From: Flavobacterium sp. 1
GTDB taxonomy: Bacteria > Bacteroidota > Bacteroidia > Flavobacteriales > Flavobacteriaceae
Length of the DNA stretch: 64,000 nucleotides
Assembly (NCBI RefSeq): GCF_002797935.1
Contig: NZ_PGER01000001.1
Span: 2,666,001-2,730,000 of the forward strand
Direction: 5' to 3'
Positions 28,521 through 38,355 of the stretch are shown piece by piece. Both the position numbers and the translations under genes were made by a program. Each line of letters begins with the position of its first letter. The first letter of the stretch is position 1. The notes below the pieces were generated by a model. That model was not told the DNA's origin, made no database searches, and was given only the letters and a program-made list of their open reading frames with translations.

Positions 28521-30344
28521 ATGAAAAAAAATTATCTTTATTTAATTCTTTTATTACTTACCAATTTATTAGCAGTAGGACAAAAAGTTACACTAACGCC
28601 GACAACGGTAAATGGGGCAAATGTAAGTACCGGACCAATCAATTTGGGCTCTGTTAATAGCTCAACCGTTACATTATCCGTTAAAGTAGCATTAAAAACT
28701 GCACCAAGTGATAGCAATCCTGGCTCTATTGATATTTATTATCAAAAAAGCGCCTCATCTCCTGCTATTACACCCACGGGAGGCAACGGTGGAGGGCTAC
28801 TTTTTTTAGGAAGCACAACAGCAGAAAGAAGTTTTAACATTTCATTAGAATTTTCAAATTTCGATCCTAGTGGTGGTATTATTTATGCAGAGTATAAAAC
28901 TTATTCTGGTACAATATATAAAAGCGACCCCATTTCTGTTATAAGACAATCAAGCAGTACTGGAGGAGGTGGAATACCTGCCGATGCGCCAAACCCAGCA
29001 AACATAGCAAATACTTTATGCTGTAACCAAACAGTAAGACTTGGTGACAAACCAGCTCCAATAGTTGGTTCACAATATGCAAATCCATATGAAAATTATG
29101 GTTATGGTATAAACAGCTCATTCAGCATCAACAGTAGCCTACAATTTGATATAGATCATATTAATAAAACCTTAAATTTCGATTATACAACTGAACTTAA
29201 AAACATCACAATTACAAGAAGCTTAGGATACAACTCTAGTACTAACTTACCCAATAAAAGCAATACTGTAACAATTACTGTTGTACCGACACCAATACTA
29301 AATAACACAATTTACACCAATGAACCAGTAAATTCTAATGGCTTTATTGAATTATCAAATGTGAAAAAATTGAATATTTATGGGAGTAGATCAACAACGG
29401 TAAACTTAAAAATTTTAGAAAACCCTTTTTATACTCCCCAACCTAGAGACCCTGGTGCAAACGTAGAGAGCTACAAATGGGAATATACTAAAACAAATAC
29501 AAATCTCTCTGGTTTTAGAACGTGGAATACTCTAATTAATGAAAATTCTTCAGAATTAAATTTTGAAAATCCTTCTGAAAAATCAAATTCAGAAGACACT
29601 TATTATTTAATAAGAAGAATTGCAATCTATAAAAATATAACTAATGCAAGTGAACCAATAAAAGTTTTGATAAGAGGATTACGTAATAACAATACTATTT
29701 GCTGTGACCAAACCTTAAAAATAACATCCCTTACTGAATTTGACAGTCCACAAACAATTATTGGCTCTACTCCAATCATTCAAGATTCTAATATTACAGG
29801 AACAAATCTCCAAATAACATCTATTTCCTATCAATGGCAAAGTCAGTCAATTGGTCGAAGCACAGCATCTTGGTTAGATATTTCTGGAGCCGTATCAAAA
29901 GATTACTTACCAAATTCTATAAAAGTAGTTGAGAATAGTGGGGGACGAAGAGGTCAGGCTAGCTTCTCTCTTGAATCAAATTATAATTATAGAAGAATTA
30001 CTAAAATCAACTATACAGTTTTCGATAATAAATGGATTAATGGATCACTATCTAGTTACAGTAATGAAGTCTCTCTAACTGGAAGCTCAAATCCAGAAAG
30101 CACAAAAATCTATCCAAATCCAACAACTTCAATCCTCAATATTGAGGATAACACCTTAGATATTTCACAAGCTAAAATAAGTATTATTAATATTATGGGC
30201 ATGGTGGTAAATTCAAATAATTTCTCCATTATAAATCCAAATTTAATAAGCATTAATGTTTCAAATTTAATAACAGGAACTTACATTATCAAAATTGAAT
30301 ATAATGGCATCAATATTGCTCAGAAAACATTTATAAAAAATTAA
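28521..30344 (+). CDS. T9SS-secreted hypothetical protein
   Basis: A 607-residue secreted protein. The signal peptide is MKKNYLYLILLLLTNLL with cleavage near VGQ. The body is Ser/Thr/Asn-rich and beta-like, with no catalytic motif. Two similar segments (TLCCNQTVRLGDKPAPIVGS at about 170 and TICCDQTLKITSL near 393) suggest an internal duplication. A YQWQSQSIG segment near 437 resembles the Ig-like repeats of the adhesin at 17601. The last 75 residues (IYPNPTTSILNIED, IINIMGMVV, GTYIIKIEYNG) form a type A T9SS sorting domain. Likely surface-attached. It is a single gene ending at a strong terminator. Confidence 0.9.
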   Translation: MKKNYLYLILLLLTNLLAVGQKVTLTPTTVNGANVSTGPINLGSVNSSTVTLSVKVALKTAPSDSNPGSIDIYYQKSASSPAITPTGGNGGGLLFLGSTTAERSFNISLEFSNFDPSGGIIYAEYKTYSGTIYKSDPISVIRQSSSTGGGGIPADAPNPANIANTLCCNQTVRLGDKPAPIVGSQYANPYENYGYGINSSFSINSSLQFDIDHINKTLNFDYTTELKNITITRSLGYNSSTNLPNKSNTVTITVVPTPILNNTIYTNEPVNSNGFIELSNVKKLNIYGSRSTTVNLKILENPFYTPQPRDPGANVESYKWEYTKTNTNLSGFRTWNTLINENSSELNFENPSEKSNSEDTYYLIRRIAIYKNITNASEPIKVLIRGLRNNNTICCDQTLKITSLTEFDSPQTIIGSTPIIQDSNITGTNLQITSISYQWQSQSIGRSTASWLDISGAVSKDYLPNSIKVVENSGGRRGQASFSLESNYNYRRITKINYTVFDNKWINGSLSSYSNEVSLTGSSNPESTKIYPNPTTSILNIEDNTLDISQAKISIINIMGMVVNSNNFSIINPNLISINVSNLITGTYIIKIEYNGINIAQKTFIKN

Positions 30345-30360
30345 TATTAAATTAGGTATA

Positions 30361-30392
30361 AAAAAAGGAAATCTCTCGATTTCCTTTTTTTT
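30361..30392. terminator. Bidirectional terminator
   Basis: Perfect 13-bp stem AAAAAAGGAAATC with GATTTCCTTTTTT around loop TCTC. It lies between the convergent genes ending at 30344 and 30406 and can serve both. Confidence 0.92.
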
Positions 30393-30405
30393 CATGCCTT
30401 CAAAA

Positions 30406-30927
30406 TTATAATTTAATTTCTTGTATTTGACTTTCCTTAATATTCAACTTATTCACAACATCTAAATAATTAGTTTTATTAACAGAAGAAGCAAAATCAG
30501 CTGGTAACACAACAATTCTAAAAATTTGATTCAATCGATATTCATCAGGAACAGGATTACTTACATTATAACCCTCAAGAAAGATCTTAACGTAATTTCT
30601 TGTAAAATTATAGTTAAAAGTAAAATCTCTAATCCCTGCATCATCATCAAAATAATGTGTCTCTGGTAAAAATTCCCAAAGTGGCACACCATTTACAACA
30701 GCATTTAAACGATAGACCAAAACAACATCAGAATCTATTAATTGTTGAGGAAAATTAAAAGTAACACTATAATTAGGACCTATAAAATTATAATAATTAT
30801 TGGATGTATTTTGATAGACAGTTCCAACACCATTATATCCATCTTGTCCCGGAGGTCCTTCTGGTCCAGTACATCCCTGAAATCCAAACATTCCTATAAT
30901 CGCCAAAAGTGTAATTATTTTTTTCAT
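30406..30927 (-). CDS. Lipoprotein with a short collagen-like segment
   Basis: A 173-residue lipoprotein (lipobox FQGC, Cys about residue 19). Immediately after the anchor comes a short collagen-type Gly-X-Y run (GPEGPPGQDGYNG), followed by a beta-rich domain with many aromatic residues (NNYYNFIGPNYSVTFNF, HYFDDDAGIRDFTFNYNF). The collagen-like piece is only about four triplets, too short for a triple helix by itself, and probably acts as a linker. The role is unknown; it may be an outer-membrane or surface lipoprotein. Confidence 0.82.
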   Translation of the reverse strand: MKKIITLLAIIGMFGFQGCTGPEGPPGQDGYNGVGTVYQNTSNNYYNFIGPNYSVTFNFPQQLIDSDVVLVYRLNAVVNGVPLWEFLPETHYFDDDAGIRDFTFNYNFTRNYVKIFLEGYNVSNPVPDEYRLNQIFRIVVLPADFASSVNKTNYLDVVNKLNIKESQIQEIKL

Positions 30928-31090
30928 CTTATTTATATTTAAAGTTCGTTAAAGGTATTTCAAAAATCAAGCCAAAAAAAACTATTTGTTGAAATTTCAT
31001 TCAAAAAAATCAATTATACATGCATTAACAATAACTCAAAAAAAGCTTAGAAATTATGCATCGATCAATAAAGTTAGGTTGGGGACATAT

Positions 31091-31957
31091 TTAATTAATC
31101 AACACACCATTACTTTTAAAAACTTTACTAAAAAACAATACCTGATACGGCAATGCATTTTCCCAATATTCCCAAGTATGAGCTCCCGGACGCTCCGTGT
31201 AATCATGAGGAACTTTACTGTACACTAACCTCCTATGCAGTTCTCTATTAGGCTCTATAAGAAAATCATCAACACCACAATCGATAGTCAGCGCCAGTTT
31301 ATTGGCTTTAATTTTATCAACCATACCAAGCACTGCATTTTGTGTATATAAATCTTGATTCGTGCTTTGATCGCCAAAAACAGGCTGCATTAATTTTATA
31401 ACCTGGTCATTTGGTTCCCGACCTAACATTATTCCCATGTCCACAGCGCCGCTCATGCTTCCTGCAGCGCAAAATAATTCGGGATGTTTTGCCGAAAGCG
31501 ACAAAGCGCCATGACCTCCCATAGAAAGTCCTGCTATGACACGTCCTTTTTTGTCATTAACAGTTCGATAGGTCTTGTCAATCTTTTGGATTACTTCCTG
31601 GGTGATATAGGTTTCGAACTGACTCTCTTTATTCACAGGACTGTCAAGATAAAAACTGAATGTTTCCCCTTCCGGCATTACAATTATAATATTATACTGG
31701 TCGGCTAAATTTTTGACTGTAGTCTTATTGGGTGTGCTGGATAACCAATCCGAGAAATGTCCGTAAGCTCCATGCAAAAGATACAGTACAGGATAAACAG
31801 CTTTTCCTTTGGCATACGAATTTGGCAATACTACTGCAGCCTTATAGGTTTTATTCATTACCACACTAGGAATCTGCAAAGTATCGACTGTTGATGCAAA
31901 AGATAAAATGGTATTGCCAAATAAAAACGCAATACACACTATAAGTAACTTTTTCAT
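31091..31957 (-). CDS. Secreted esterase of the alpha/beta hydrolase (esterase D-like) family
   Basis: A 288-residue exported hydrolase. A signal peptide (MKKLLIVCIAFLFG, cleavage near FAS) is followed by the family pattern YPVLYLLHGAYGHFSDW, the nucleophile elbow GLSMGGHGAL (catalytic Ser) and DCGVDDFLIEPNRELH near the acid residue. A His in RPGAHTWEYW completes the triad. This family includes feruloyl and acetyl-xylan esterases and mycolyltransferase-like enzymes, so a periplasmic or secreted carbohydrate esterase is plausible. It lies 113 bases from an AraC regulator on the same strand that might control it. Confidence 0.9.
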   Translation of the reverse strand: MKKLLIVCIAFLFGNTILSFASTVDTLQIPSVVMNKTYKAAVVLPNSYAKGKAVYPVLYLLHGAYGHFSDWLSSTPNKTTVKNLADQYNIIIVMPEGETFSFYLDSPVNKESQFETYITQEVIQKIDKTYRTVNDKKGRVIAGLSMGGHGALSLSAKHPELFCAAGSMSGAVDMGIMLGREPNDQVIKLMQPVFGDQSTNQDLYTQNAVLGMVDKIKANKLALTIDCGVDDFLIEPNRELHRRLVYSKVPHDYTERPGAHTWEYWENALPYQVLFFSKVFKSNGVLIN

Positions 31958-32070
31958 ATTATAATTTTATACTGGTGAATTGTAAATATACAATTTCCAA
32001 AAATAAAAACAGAATACTTAACAACATGATAATAAATATGAAACTTGCTCCCTTTGGGCAAAAAATAAAA

Positions 32071-32943
32071 TCACTCCATAAAAGACTTTAATTCCTGCCT
32101 GTATTGAGAAGCACTTTTCCCAGTAAAAGCTTTGAAGGATTTATTAAAGTGGCTAAAATTATTAAATCCGCTTTCATAACTGATTTCTGTAATGCTCTTG
32201 GTGTTTTCAGATAGGAGTTTTGATGCATGAACCAAACGATAGTCATTTACAAAATTGGTAAATGTTTTATTGGTAATCTTTTTGAAATACCTGCAGAATG
32301 ATGGAGTTGTCATGCTTACCATATTGGAAACCGTATCGAGCTGAATGGGCTCCTGAAAATGATCTTTCACATAGTTGAAAACAATATTAATTCGGTCATT
32401 GTCCTGAACCTGCATTTCCAATGCAAACCCTTCGGCATTCAAAATAGTATATTCATCACTTAGCCCTAGGTCATTCAAAATCCGAATCATTCTTAATAAT
32501 CGATCAAAATAAGACCGATTTCCCATCTCATCAATAATAGGTGCAATCCTTTTTATGGTTTCTTTACCAAATGCAATTCCTGCCTTTGCTCTCTTAAAAA
32601 GCTGTTGAATGTTTTTTAGTTCCGGAACTTTCAAAAAATCGCTTCCTAGAAAATCAGCAGGCAATTGGATAACAATTTCATTTTTATTACCCGTTTGTTC
32701 GTTTGTAAATCCACAATGGGGCAAATTACTGCCTATTAGTACCAAATCACCATCTGAATAATATGAAATATGACTTCCTATCTGTCTCTTTCCGGAACCT
32801 CCGTTTACAAAAACAAGTTCCATTTCGGGATGATAGTGCCAGAGATCCGCTTTGCAATTCTCATTCTCAACATATTTTGCGAAAGTAAACGAACTGCCAA
32901 AAGTAGGGGTAATAATTTCTAATGCCGGGCTTATTTTTTTCAT
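32071..32943 (-). CDS. AraC-family transcriptional regulator
   Basis: A 290-residue regulator. The ATG at 32943 is preferred over a TTG nine bases upstream. The N-terminal cupin domain (about 20-120) has LWHYHPEMELVFVNGGSG and GDLVLIGSNLPHCG, typical of sugar-sensing AraC proteins. The C-terminal double HTH (about 195-290) has VSMTTPSFCRYFKKITNKTF and ITEISYESGFNNFSHFNKSFK. It probably senses a sugar or related effector. It is transcribed in the same direction as the esterase gene downstream. Confidence 0.92.
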   Translation of the reverse strand: MKKISPALEIITPTFGSSFTFAKYVENENCKADLWHYHPEMELVFVNGGSGKRQIGSHISYYSDGDLVLIGSNLPHCGFTNEQTGNKNEIVIQLPADFLGSDFLKVPELKNIQQLFKRAKAGIAFGKETIKRIAPIIDEMGNRSYFDRLLRMIRILNDLGLSDEYTILNAEGFALEMQVQDNDRINIVFNYVKDHFQEPIQLDTVSNMVSMTTPSFCRYFKKITNKTFTNFVNDYRLVHASKLLSENTKSITEISYESGFNNFSHFNKSFKAFTGKSASQYRQELKSFME

Positions 32944-33062
32944 GAGCTGCAATTTTTAAAAAGTACTCAAATTTACCAAAAAACAGTTCTATATTGTCTA
33001 AAATTAACATACAACGTTTTCGTAAAGTTAAAATAACATACAAATCAGAAAATCCTGTTGTG

Positions 33063-33091
33063 TTGTGCAATCGATTATCCTGCTACATTTG
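33063..33091 (+). promoter_or_regulatory. Canonical Bacteroidota promoter
   Basis: TTG at 33063-33065, an 18-base spacer and TACATTTG at 33084-33091, matching the -33/-7 consensus well. The start codon of the next gene is 42 bases downstream. Confidence 0.75.
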
Positions 33092-33133
33092 TAATAGAAA
33101 TTTAAACCAATAAATTTTAAAAACAATACAACT

Positions 33134-33505
33134 ATGAAAACAATCTTAAAACTTAGTTTAGCAGTACTAGTTGCAATGACAACAATGAGTACTTATGCAA
33201 TCAACGGTGATATTTTACTAAACGTAAAAAAAGGCAACGGAAAAGAAATCAGCTTTGCTATAAATCAGCTTCAAAGAGCGAATGTGACTATTACAGACAG
33301 ATTTCATAACATTATCTATTCTGAAACAGTTACTGGAAAAAACGGTATTTTGAAAACATACAGCTTAGAAGAATTTCCAGAAGGAACATACTTTTTAGAA
33401 GTGATAACTAACTCTAAAAAAGTAACTCATGAAATTGTTGTTACAAAAGAAGTATCAACTTTATCAAGAAAATCAATTGAAGACCAAAATATCGTTGCTA
33501 ACTAA
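33134..33505 (+). CDS. Small secreted protein, beta-sandwich-like (DUF3244-type)
   Basis: A 123-residue secreted protein. The signal peptide is MKTILKLSLAVLVAMTTMS with cleavage near TYA. The mature part has FAINQLQRANVTITD, then NIIYSETVTGKNG and FPEGTYFLEVITNSKKVTHEIVV, the pattern of a small Ig-like domain resembling the C-terminal part of T9SS cargo and DUF3244 proteins. No enzyme residues are seen. It has its own good promoter and terminator, so it is expressed alone. Confidence 0.85.
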   Translation: MKTILKLSLAVLVAMTTMSTYAINGDILLNVKKGNGKEISFAINQLQRANVTITDRFHNIIYSETVTGKNGILKTYSLEEFPEGTYFLEVITNSKKVTHEIVVTKEVSTLSRKSIEDQNIVAN

Positions 33506-33540
33506 GCAGTTCATTTTTAGTCTTACTGATTCAAAAAACA

Positions 33541-33570
33541 AAAACAGCTCCAAAATGGAGCTGTTTTTTT
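33541..33570. terminator. Intrinsic terminator
   Basis: Stem AAAACAGCTCC with GGAGCTGTTTT, loop AAAAT, followed by T residues. It ends the gene at 33134 and can also serve the convergent mutase gene. Confidence 0.92.
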
Positions 33571-33603
33571 GGTTTTAATTTGTTGCAGAAGAATTAATAA
33601 CAT

Positions 33604-36467
33604 CTACATATTTCTTCTATACTGTCCTCCTACTTCAAACAAAGCTTCAGTTATTTGACCTAAAGAGCAAACTTTTGTAGCCTCCATCAAGTGTTCAAAT
33701 AAATTATCTCCTTTAATTGCAGCCTCCTGAAGTGTGCCTAAATGTTCTTTTACCAAATCGGCATGACATTGATGCAGATTATCCAGCATTGTAATTTGGT
33801 ATTGTTTTTCTTCTTCAGTTGCACGAATTACTTCTGCAGGAATTACTGTTGGAGAGCCTTTGGAACTCAAGAACGTATTTACGCCCACAATCGGGAATTC
33901 ACCAGTATGTTTCAATGTTTCATAATACAGACTTTCCTCCTGGATTTTTGAACGCTGATACATGGTTTCCATTGCGCCAAGCACTCCTCCTCGTTCGGTA
34001 ATTCGATCAAATTCCTGTAAAACGGCATCTTCAACTAAGTCGGTCAATTCTTCAATTATGAATGAACCCTGAATAGGATTTTCATTTTTGGCAAGACCTA
34101 ACTCTTTATTGATAATCAACTGAATTGCCATTGCTCTACGCACCGATTCCTCTGTTGGTGTCGTAATCGCTTCGTCATAAGCATTGGTATGCAATGAATT
34201 ACAGTTGTCATATATTGCATATAAAGCCTGCAGCGTTGTACGAATATCATTGAAATCTATTTCCTGAGCGTGCAATGAACGTCCCGAAGTTTGAATATGG
34301 TATTTCAGCATCTGGGCTCTTTCATTGGCGCCGTATTTATTTTTCATGGCTTTCGCCCAAATTTTTCTAGCTACACGGCCTATTACAGCATATTCCGGAT
34401 CGACACCATTTGAGAAAAAGAATGATAAATTAGGTCCAAAATCGTTGATATCCATTCCACGGCTCAAATAATATTCTACATAAGTGAAACCGTTTGAAAG
34501 CGTGAAAGCTAATTGCGTGATTGGATTAGCTCCAGCCTCGGCAATATGATAACCAGAAATTGATACCGAATAAAAGTTTCTGACATTTTGAGCAATAAAA
34601 TATTCCTGAACGTCTCCCATCAAGCGCAATGCAAATTCAGTTGAGAAAATACAAGTGTTTTGTGCTTGGTCTTCTTTTAGAATATCGGCTTGAACTGTTC
34701 CTCTGACTTTTTTGAGTGTTTTGGCTTTTATTTTATCATATACATCCAAAGGCAATACCTGATCTCCCGTAACTCCTAAAAGAAACAATCCTAAACCATT
34801 ATTTCCTTCAGGCAGATCGCCCTGATAATGCGGGCGTTCTACTCCTTTTTCTTTGTAAATTTTGTTGATTATATCAGTAACCTCATCTTCAAGGTTATTT
34901 TCTTGAATATAATGTTCACACTGCTGATCGATAGCCGCATTCATAAAGAATCCAAGCAGCATAGGTGCAGGGCCATTAATGGTCATACTCACAGATGTCA
35001 TTGCATGAACTAAATCGAATCCTGAATATAGTTTTTTAGCATCATCCAAACAGCAGATTGAAACCCCAGCATTTCCAATTTTACCATAAATATCGGGGCG
35101 AATGTGCGGATCATTTCCATACAAAGTTACACTGTCAAAAGCAGTAGAAAGTCTCTTGGCAGGCAATCCTGCACTTACATAATGAAAACGTTTGTTCGTT
35201 CTTTCGGGTCCGCCTTCGCCAGCAAACATACGGGACGGATCTTCTCCATCACGCTTAAAAGGATACAAACCAGAAGCAAAAGGAAATTCTCCAGGAACAT
35301 TTTCCTGTAAACACCAGCGCAAAATATCTCCCCAAGCTTTGTACTTAGGCATCGATACTTTTGGAATTTGAGAATGCGACAGCGACTCTGTATGCGTTGC
35401 CATTTTTATTTCTTTGTCTCGAACTTTAAACGTATATACTGGATTTTTATATTGGCTTACTTTTTCATCCCAATTCAAAATCATTTCCCAATTGTAGGGA
35501 TCCAAATCCATTTTTACTTTATCAAATTGATTTAGCAAAAGATTTAAAAAGATTTTATTATCAGCACCACTTGGTTTTTCAGATTCTAAAGCGCTTGGCA
35601 ATACCGAAACTTCATCAATTCCAGCTTTGTTAATCACGGGAACTTTTCCGGAAACACTTTCCAATGTTTTAAAAATCCCGTATAATTTTTGAGCTACTTG
35701 TTCTTGGTTCAAAGCTGTGGTGTCGTATTTTCTGTTATTTTCTGCAATTTCAGATAAGTAACGCGTTCTATGAGGCGGAATCACATAGATTTTCTCGCTC
35801 ATTTCACGGGTAATTTCAAAAGTTGATTTCAAATCAGAATCGGTTTTCTCCACTATTTTATCCATGATGGATTTATACAGCGTATTCATCCCCGGATCAT
35901 TGAATTGGGAAGCAATAGTTCCATAAACCGGCATTTGGTCTGGATTTACATCCCAAAGATTATGATTGCGCTGGTATTGTTTTTTCACATCGCGAATGGC
36001 ATCCAAAGCCCCACGTTTGTCGAATTTATTCAAGGCAACTAAATCGGCAAAATCGAGCATGTCTATTTTTTCCAATTGGGTTGCTGCACCAAATTCTGGT
36101 GTCATTACATATAAAGAAACATCGGAATGATCCATAATTTCCGTATCAGATTGCCCGATACCCGAAGTTTCTAGAATTATAATATCATATTTCGCCGCTT
36201 TCAAAACTTCTATAGCTTCGGCTACATATTTTGACAAGGCCAAATTAGATTGGCGTGTTGCCAATGAACGCATATACACTCTAGGATTATTTATCGCATT
36301 CATACGAATTCTGTCTCCTAGTAATGCACCTCCAGTTTTTCTTTTAGAAGGATCTACAGAAACTAACCCAATAGTTTTCTCTGGAAAATCGATTAAAAAA
36401 CGACGCACCAATTCGTCTACCAATGATGATTTTCCTGCACCGCCAGTTCCTGTGATTCCAAGAACAG
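33604..36467 (-). CDS. icmF: IcmF-type mutase, GTPase plus mutase part (frameshifted)
   Basis: The larger part of a fused coenzyme-B12 acyl-CoA mutase. Upstream of a TTG at 36423 the same frame carries the P-loop [12 protein letters not shown], so the real open frame reaches the break near 36470. A MeaB-like G-protein domain follows ([34 protein letters not shown]). Then comes a linker and the TIM-barrel mutase domain with [33 protein letters not shown] and [11 protein letters not shown]. IcmF isomerises isobutyryl- and n-butyryl-CoA (some members pivalyl-CoA) and has a built-in chaperone GTPase. As sequenced, it is separated from its B12-binding domain by a one-base frame change. Confidence 0.87.
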
Positions 36468-37070
36468 GAGCCCCCCCGCCCCCGAAGGGGGAGTTGCAGA
36501 TAATGGCGTGAATACTTTATGAAAATCTTGTGGATTGTTTTCTGCCAATGAAATTAATCGCGCAATGGTGTTTACATCTTTACTTAGTAAATTATTTGCA
36601 ATCTCAGAAACTCCCCCTTCGGGGGCTGGGGGGCTGAAATCAGAACGTTCAACTAAATCATTGATCATTCCCTGCAGTCCCATCGCACGGCCATCATCTG
36701 GAGCATAAATTCTGGTGATTCCGTAGGCTTGCAATTCGGCTATTTCCGATGGCAGGATTACGCCTCCTCCTCCTCCAAAAATCTTGATATGACCTGCTCC
36801 TTTTTCTTGAAGCAAATCATACATGTATTTAAAATATTCGTTGTGTCCTCCCTGATAGGAAGTCATGGCAATGGCATTAGCATCTTCCTGAATCGCGGTG
36901 TTTACCACTTCCTCAACACTTCTGTCATGACCCAGATGAATTACTTCAACTCCTGTGGACTGAATAATCCTTCTCATTATATTAATTGCTGCATCGTGAC
37001 CATCAAAGAGAGATGCGGCAGTTACGATTCGGACTTTATTTACGGGTACGTACGGCTTAATTAATTCCAT
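36417..37070 (-). CDS. icmF: IcmF-type mutase, B12-binding N-terminal part (frameshifted)
   Basis: The first 217 residues of the same gene, with the true ATG at 37070. The cobalamin-binding domain shows [16 protein letters not shown] (axial His25), [29 protein letters not shown] and [10 protein letters not shown]. After about residue 140 the linker contains [10 protein letters not shown], encoded by a GC-rich palindrome, and the frame ends shortly after a second palindrome (TPPSGAGG) in non-native sequence. Neighbouring genes are unrelated, so a complete fused enzyme was presumably intended. Confidence 0.87.
   Translation of the reverse strand: MELIKPYVPVNKVRIVTAASLFDGHDAAINIMRRIIQSTGVEVIHLGHDRSVEEVVNTAIQEDANAIAMTSYQGGHNEYFKYMYDLLQEKGAGHIKIFGGGGGVILPSEIAELQAYGITRIYAPDDGRAMGLQGMINDLVERSDFSPPAPEGGVSEIANNLLSKDVNTIARLISLAENNPQDFHKVFTPLSATPPSGAGGLLFLESQELAVQENHHW
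36468..36495. repeat. GC-rich palindromic element inside icmF, copy 1
   Basis: A 28-bp GC-rich block with core CCCCCGAAGGGGG, in strong contrast to the AT-rich gene. It includes the C7 run (36471-36477) at which the reading frame changes. 26 of 28 bases match copy 2 in inverted orientation. Confidence 0.85.
36609..36636. repeat. GC-rich palindromic element inside icmF, copy 2
   Basis: The same 28-bp element, inverted relative to copy 1, read in frame as part of the linker ([10 protein letters not shown]). It lies in the linker between the B12-binding and GTPase domains. Confidence 0.85.
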
Positions 37071-37397
37071 TTTATGAATATGATAATTTAATAGTGCAAT
37101 TTACATAAATTTTAAAATAAAAATCATTAAAAACAATATAAAACATAAAATATGACAACAATGTTTTTTCCTAAGAAAACAAGGCTGTTTTGATAAAAAA
37201 TTGGTATTTTCGAGGTCTAGCCCCGATAAAAATGATTTAAGATTTTTGATTAACAATATTTGATTTTTGAAGTTTTAAAACTCGTAAAACCAAAAATATT
37301 TAAGTTTAACAGCACAAAATCTAATATCAGAAATCGTTAATCATTATTCAAAAATCCATAGGAATTGCTCCTAATTATTTTAGAAAATTTAAAACAA
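37071..37397. other. Intergenic region between icmF and purU
   Basis: About 330 AT-rich bases between divergent genes. TCTAGCCCCGATA at about 37215 resembles the outer arm of the hairpin element at 53889 and may be a remnant. The rest is low-complexity TTTTTGA/AAATATT words. Confidence 0.4.
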
Positions 37398-38252
37398 ATG
37401 CAAAGAATTACCATACTTATCCATTGTGAAGATAAAAAAGCGATTGTTGCCTCAGTAACAAATTATATAGCTTCGATTGATGGAAATATTATTTACTTAG
37501 ACCAACATGTTGACGCCGATGAAAATGTGTTTTTTATGCGATTGGAATGTGAATTTAGTAAACTCAATTGGAATATTGAATCTATTAAAAGTCACTTTCA
37601 AGACAATCTTGCCACTCCTTTCAATATGACCTGGGCGATGTATCCTCAGGATCAAAAACCAAAAATGGCGCTGTTTATATCAAAATACGATCACTGTCTG
37701 TATGACATTTTAGGACGTTACTGCGCTGGTGAACTGCCTCTTGAAATTCCTTTAATCATAAGCAATCACGAAGATTTAAAACCAGTTGCCGAGCGTTTTG
37801 ACATTCCTTTTTATCATGTCCCTTTTACAAAAGACAGCAAAGAGGAGGGTGAAAAAGCCCAGATTGAATTATTAAAAAAGTTTGATATTGATTTTATAGT
37901 TTTGGCCCGCTATATGCAGATTATCACTCCAAATTTAATATCCCTTTACAAAAACAGAATCATCAACATCCATCACTCTTTCCTGCCGGCATTCCCAGGA
38001 GCAAAACCGTATCACTCAGCTTTCAAGCGCGGCGTAAAAATTATAGGTGCCACAAGCCATTATGTTACCGAAGAGTTAGACGAAGGACCAATTATCGAGC
38101 AAGACATTTCGAGAGTTTCCCACAGCCATTCCATAGAAGATTTTATCATGAAAGGACGCGACTTGGAACGTATCGTACTCGCTAGAGCCATAAAATTACA
38201 TGCCGAAAGAAAAACGATGGTGTACAATAATAAAACGGTCGTATTTTCTTAA
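37398..38252 (+). CDS. purU: Formyltetrahydrofolate deformylase
   Basis: A 284-residue cytoplasmic enzyme that hydrolyses 10-formyl-THF to formate and THF, balancing one-carbon pools and feeding formate to purine synthesis. The ATG at 37398 gives MQRITILIHCEDKKAIV, the start of the N-terminal ACT domain (about 1-85). The C-terminal formyltransferase-fold domain shows the catalytic region INIHHSFLPAFPGAKPYH (Asn190, His192) and SHYVTEELDEGPIIEQD (catalytic Asp). Length is standard. It is monocistronic, divergent from icmF. Confidence 0.93.
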   Translation: MQRITILIHCEDKKAIVASVTNYIASIDGNIIYLDQHVDADENVFFMRLECEFSKLNWNIESIKSHFQDNLATPFNMTWAMYPQDQKPKMALFISKYDHCLYDILGRYCAGELPLEIPLIISNHEDLKPVAERFDIPFYHVPFTKDSKEEGEKAQIELLKKFDIDFIVLARYMQIITPNLISLYKNRIINIHHSFLPAFPGAKPYHSAFKRGVKIIGATSHYVTEELDEGPIIEQDISRVSHSHSIEDFIMKGRDLERIVLARAIKLHAERKTMVYNNKTVVFS

Positions 38253-38355
38253 TCCTTTTTACAAATAATTTTCGGCAGGAAAACTGCACTCAATAATTAA
38301 TATTTCAAAGCTAACAGCTGTCTCTATATCAACTGACAGCTAAATTAAAACAAAA

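Noticed and set aside
30986..31228. 80-codon forward ORF
   Set aside because: Overlaps the 3' end of the esterase gene on the other strand, with low-complexity composition.
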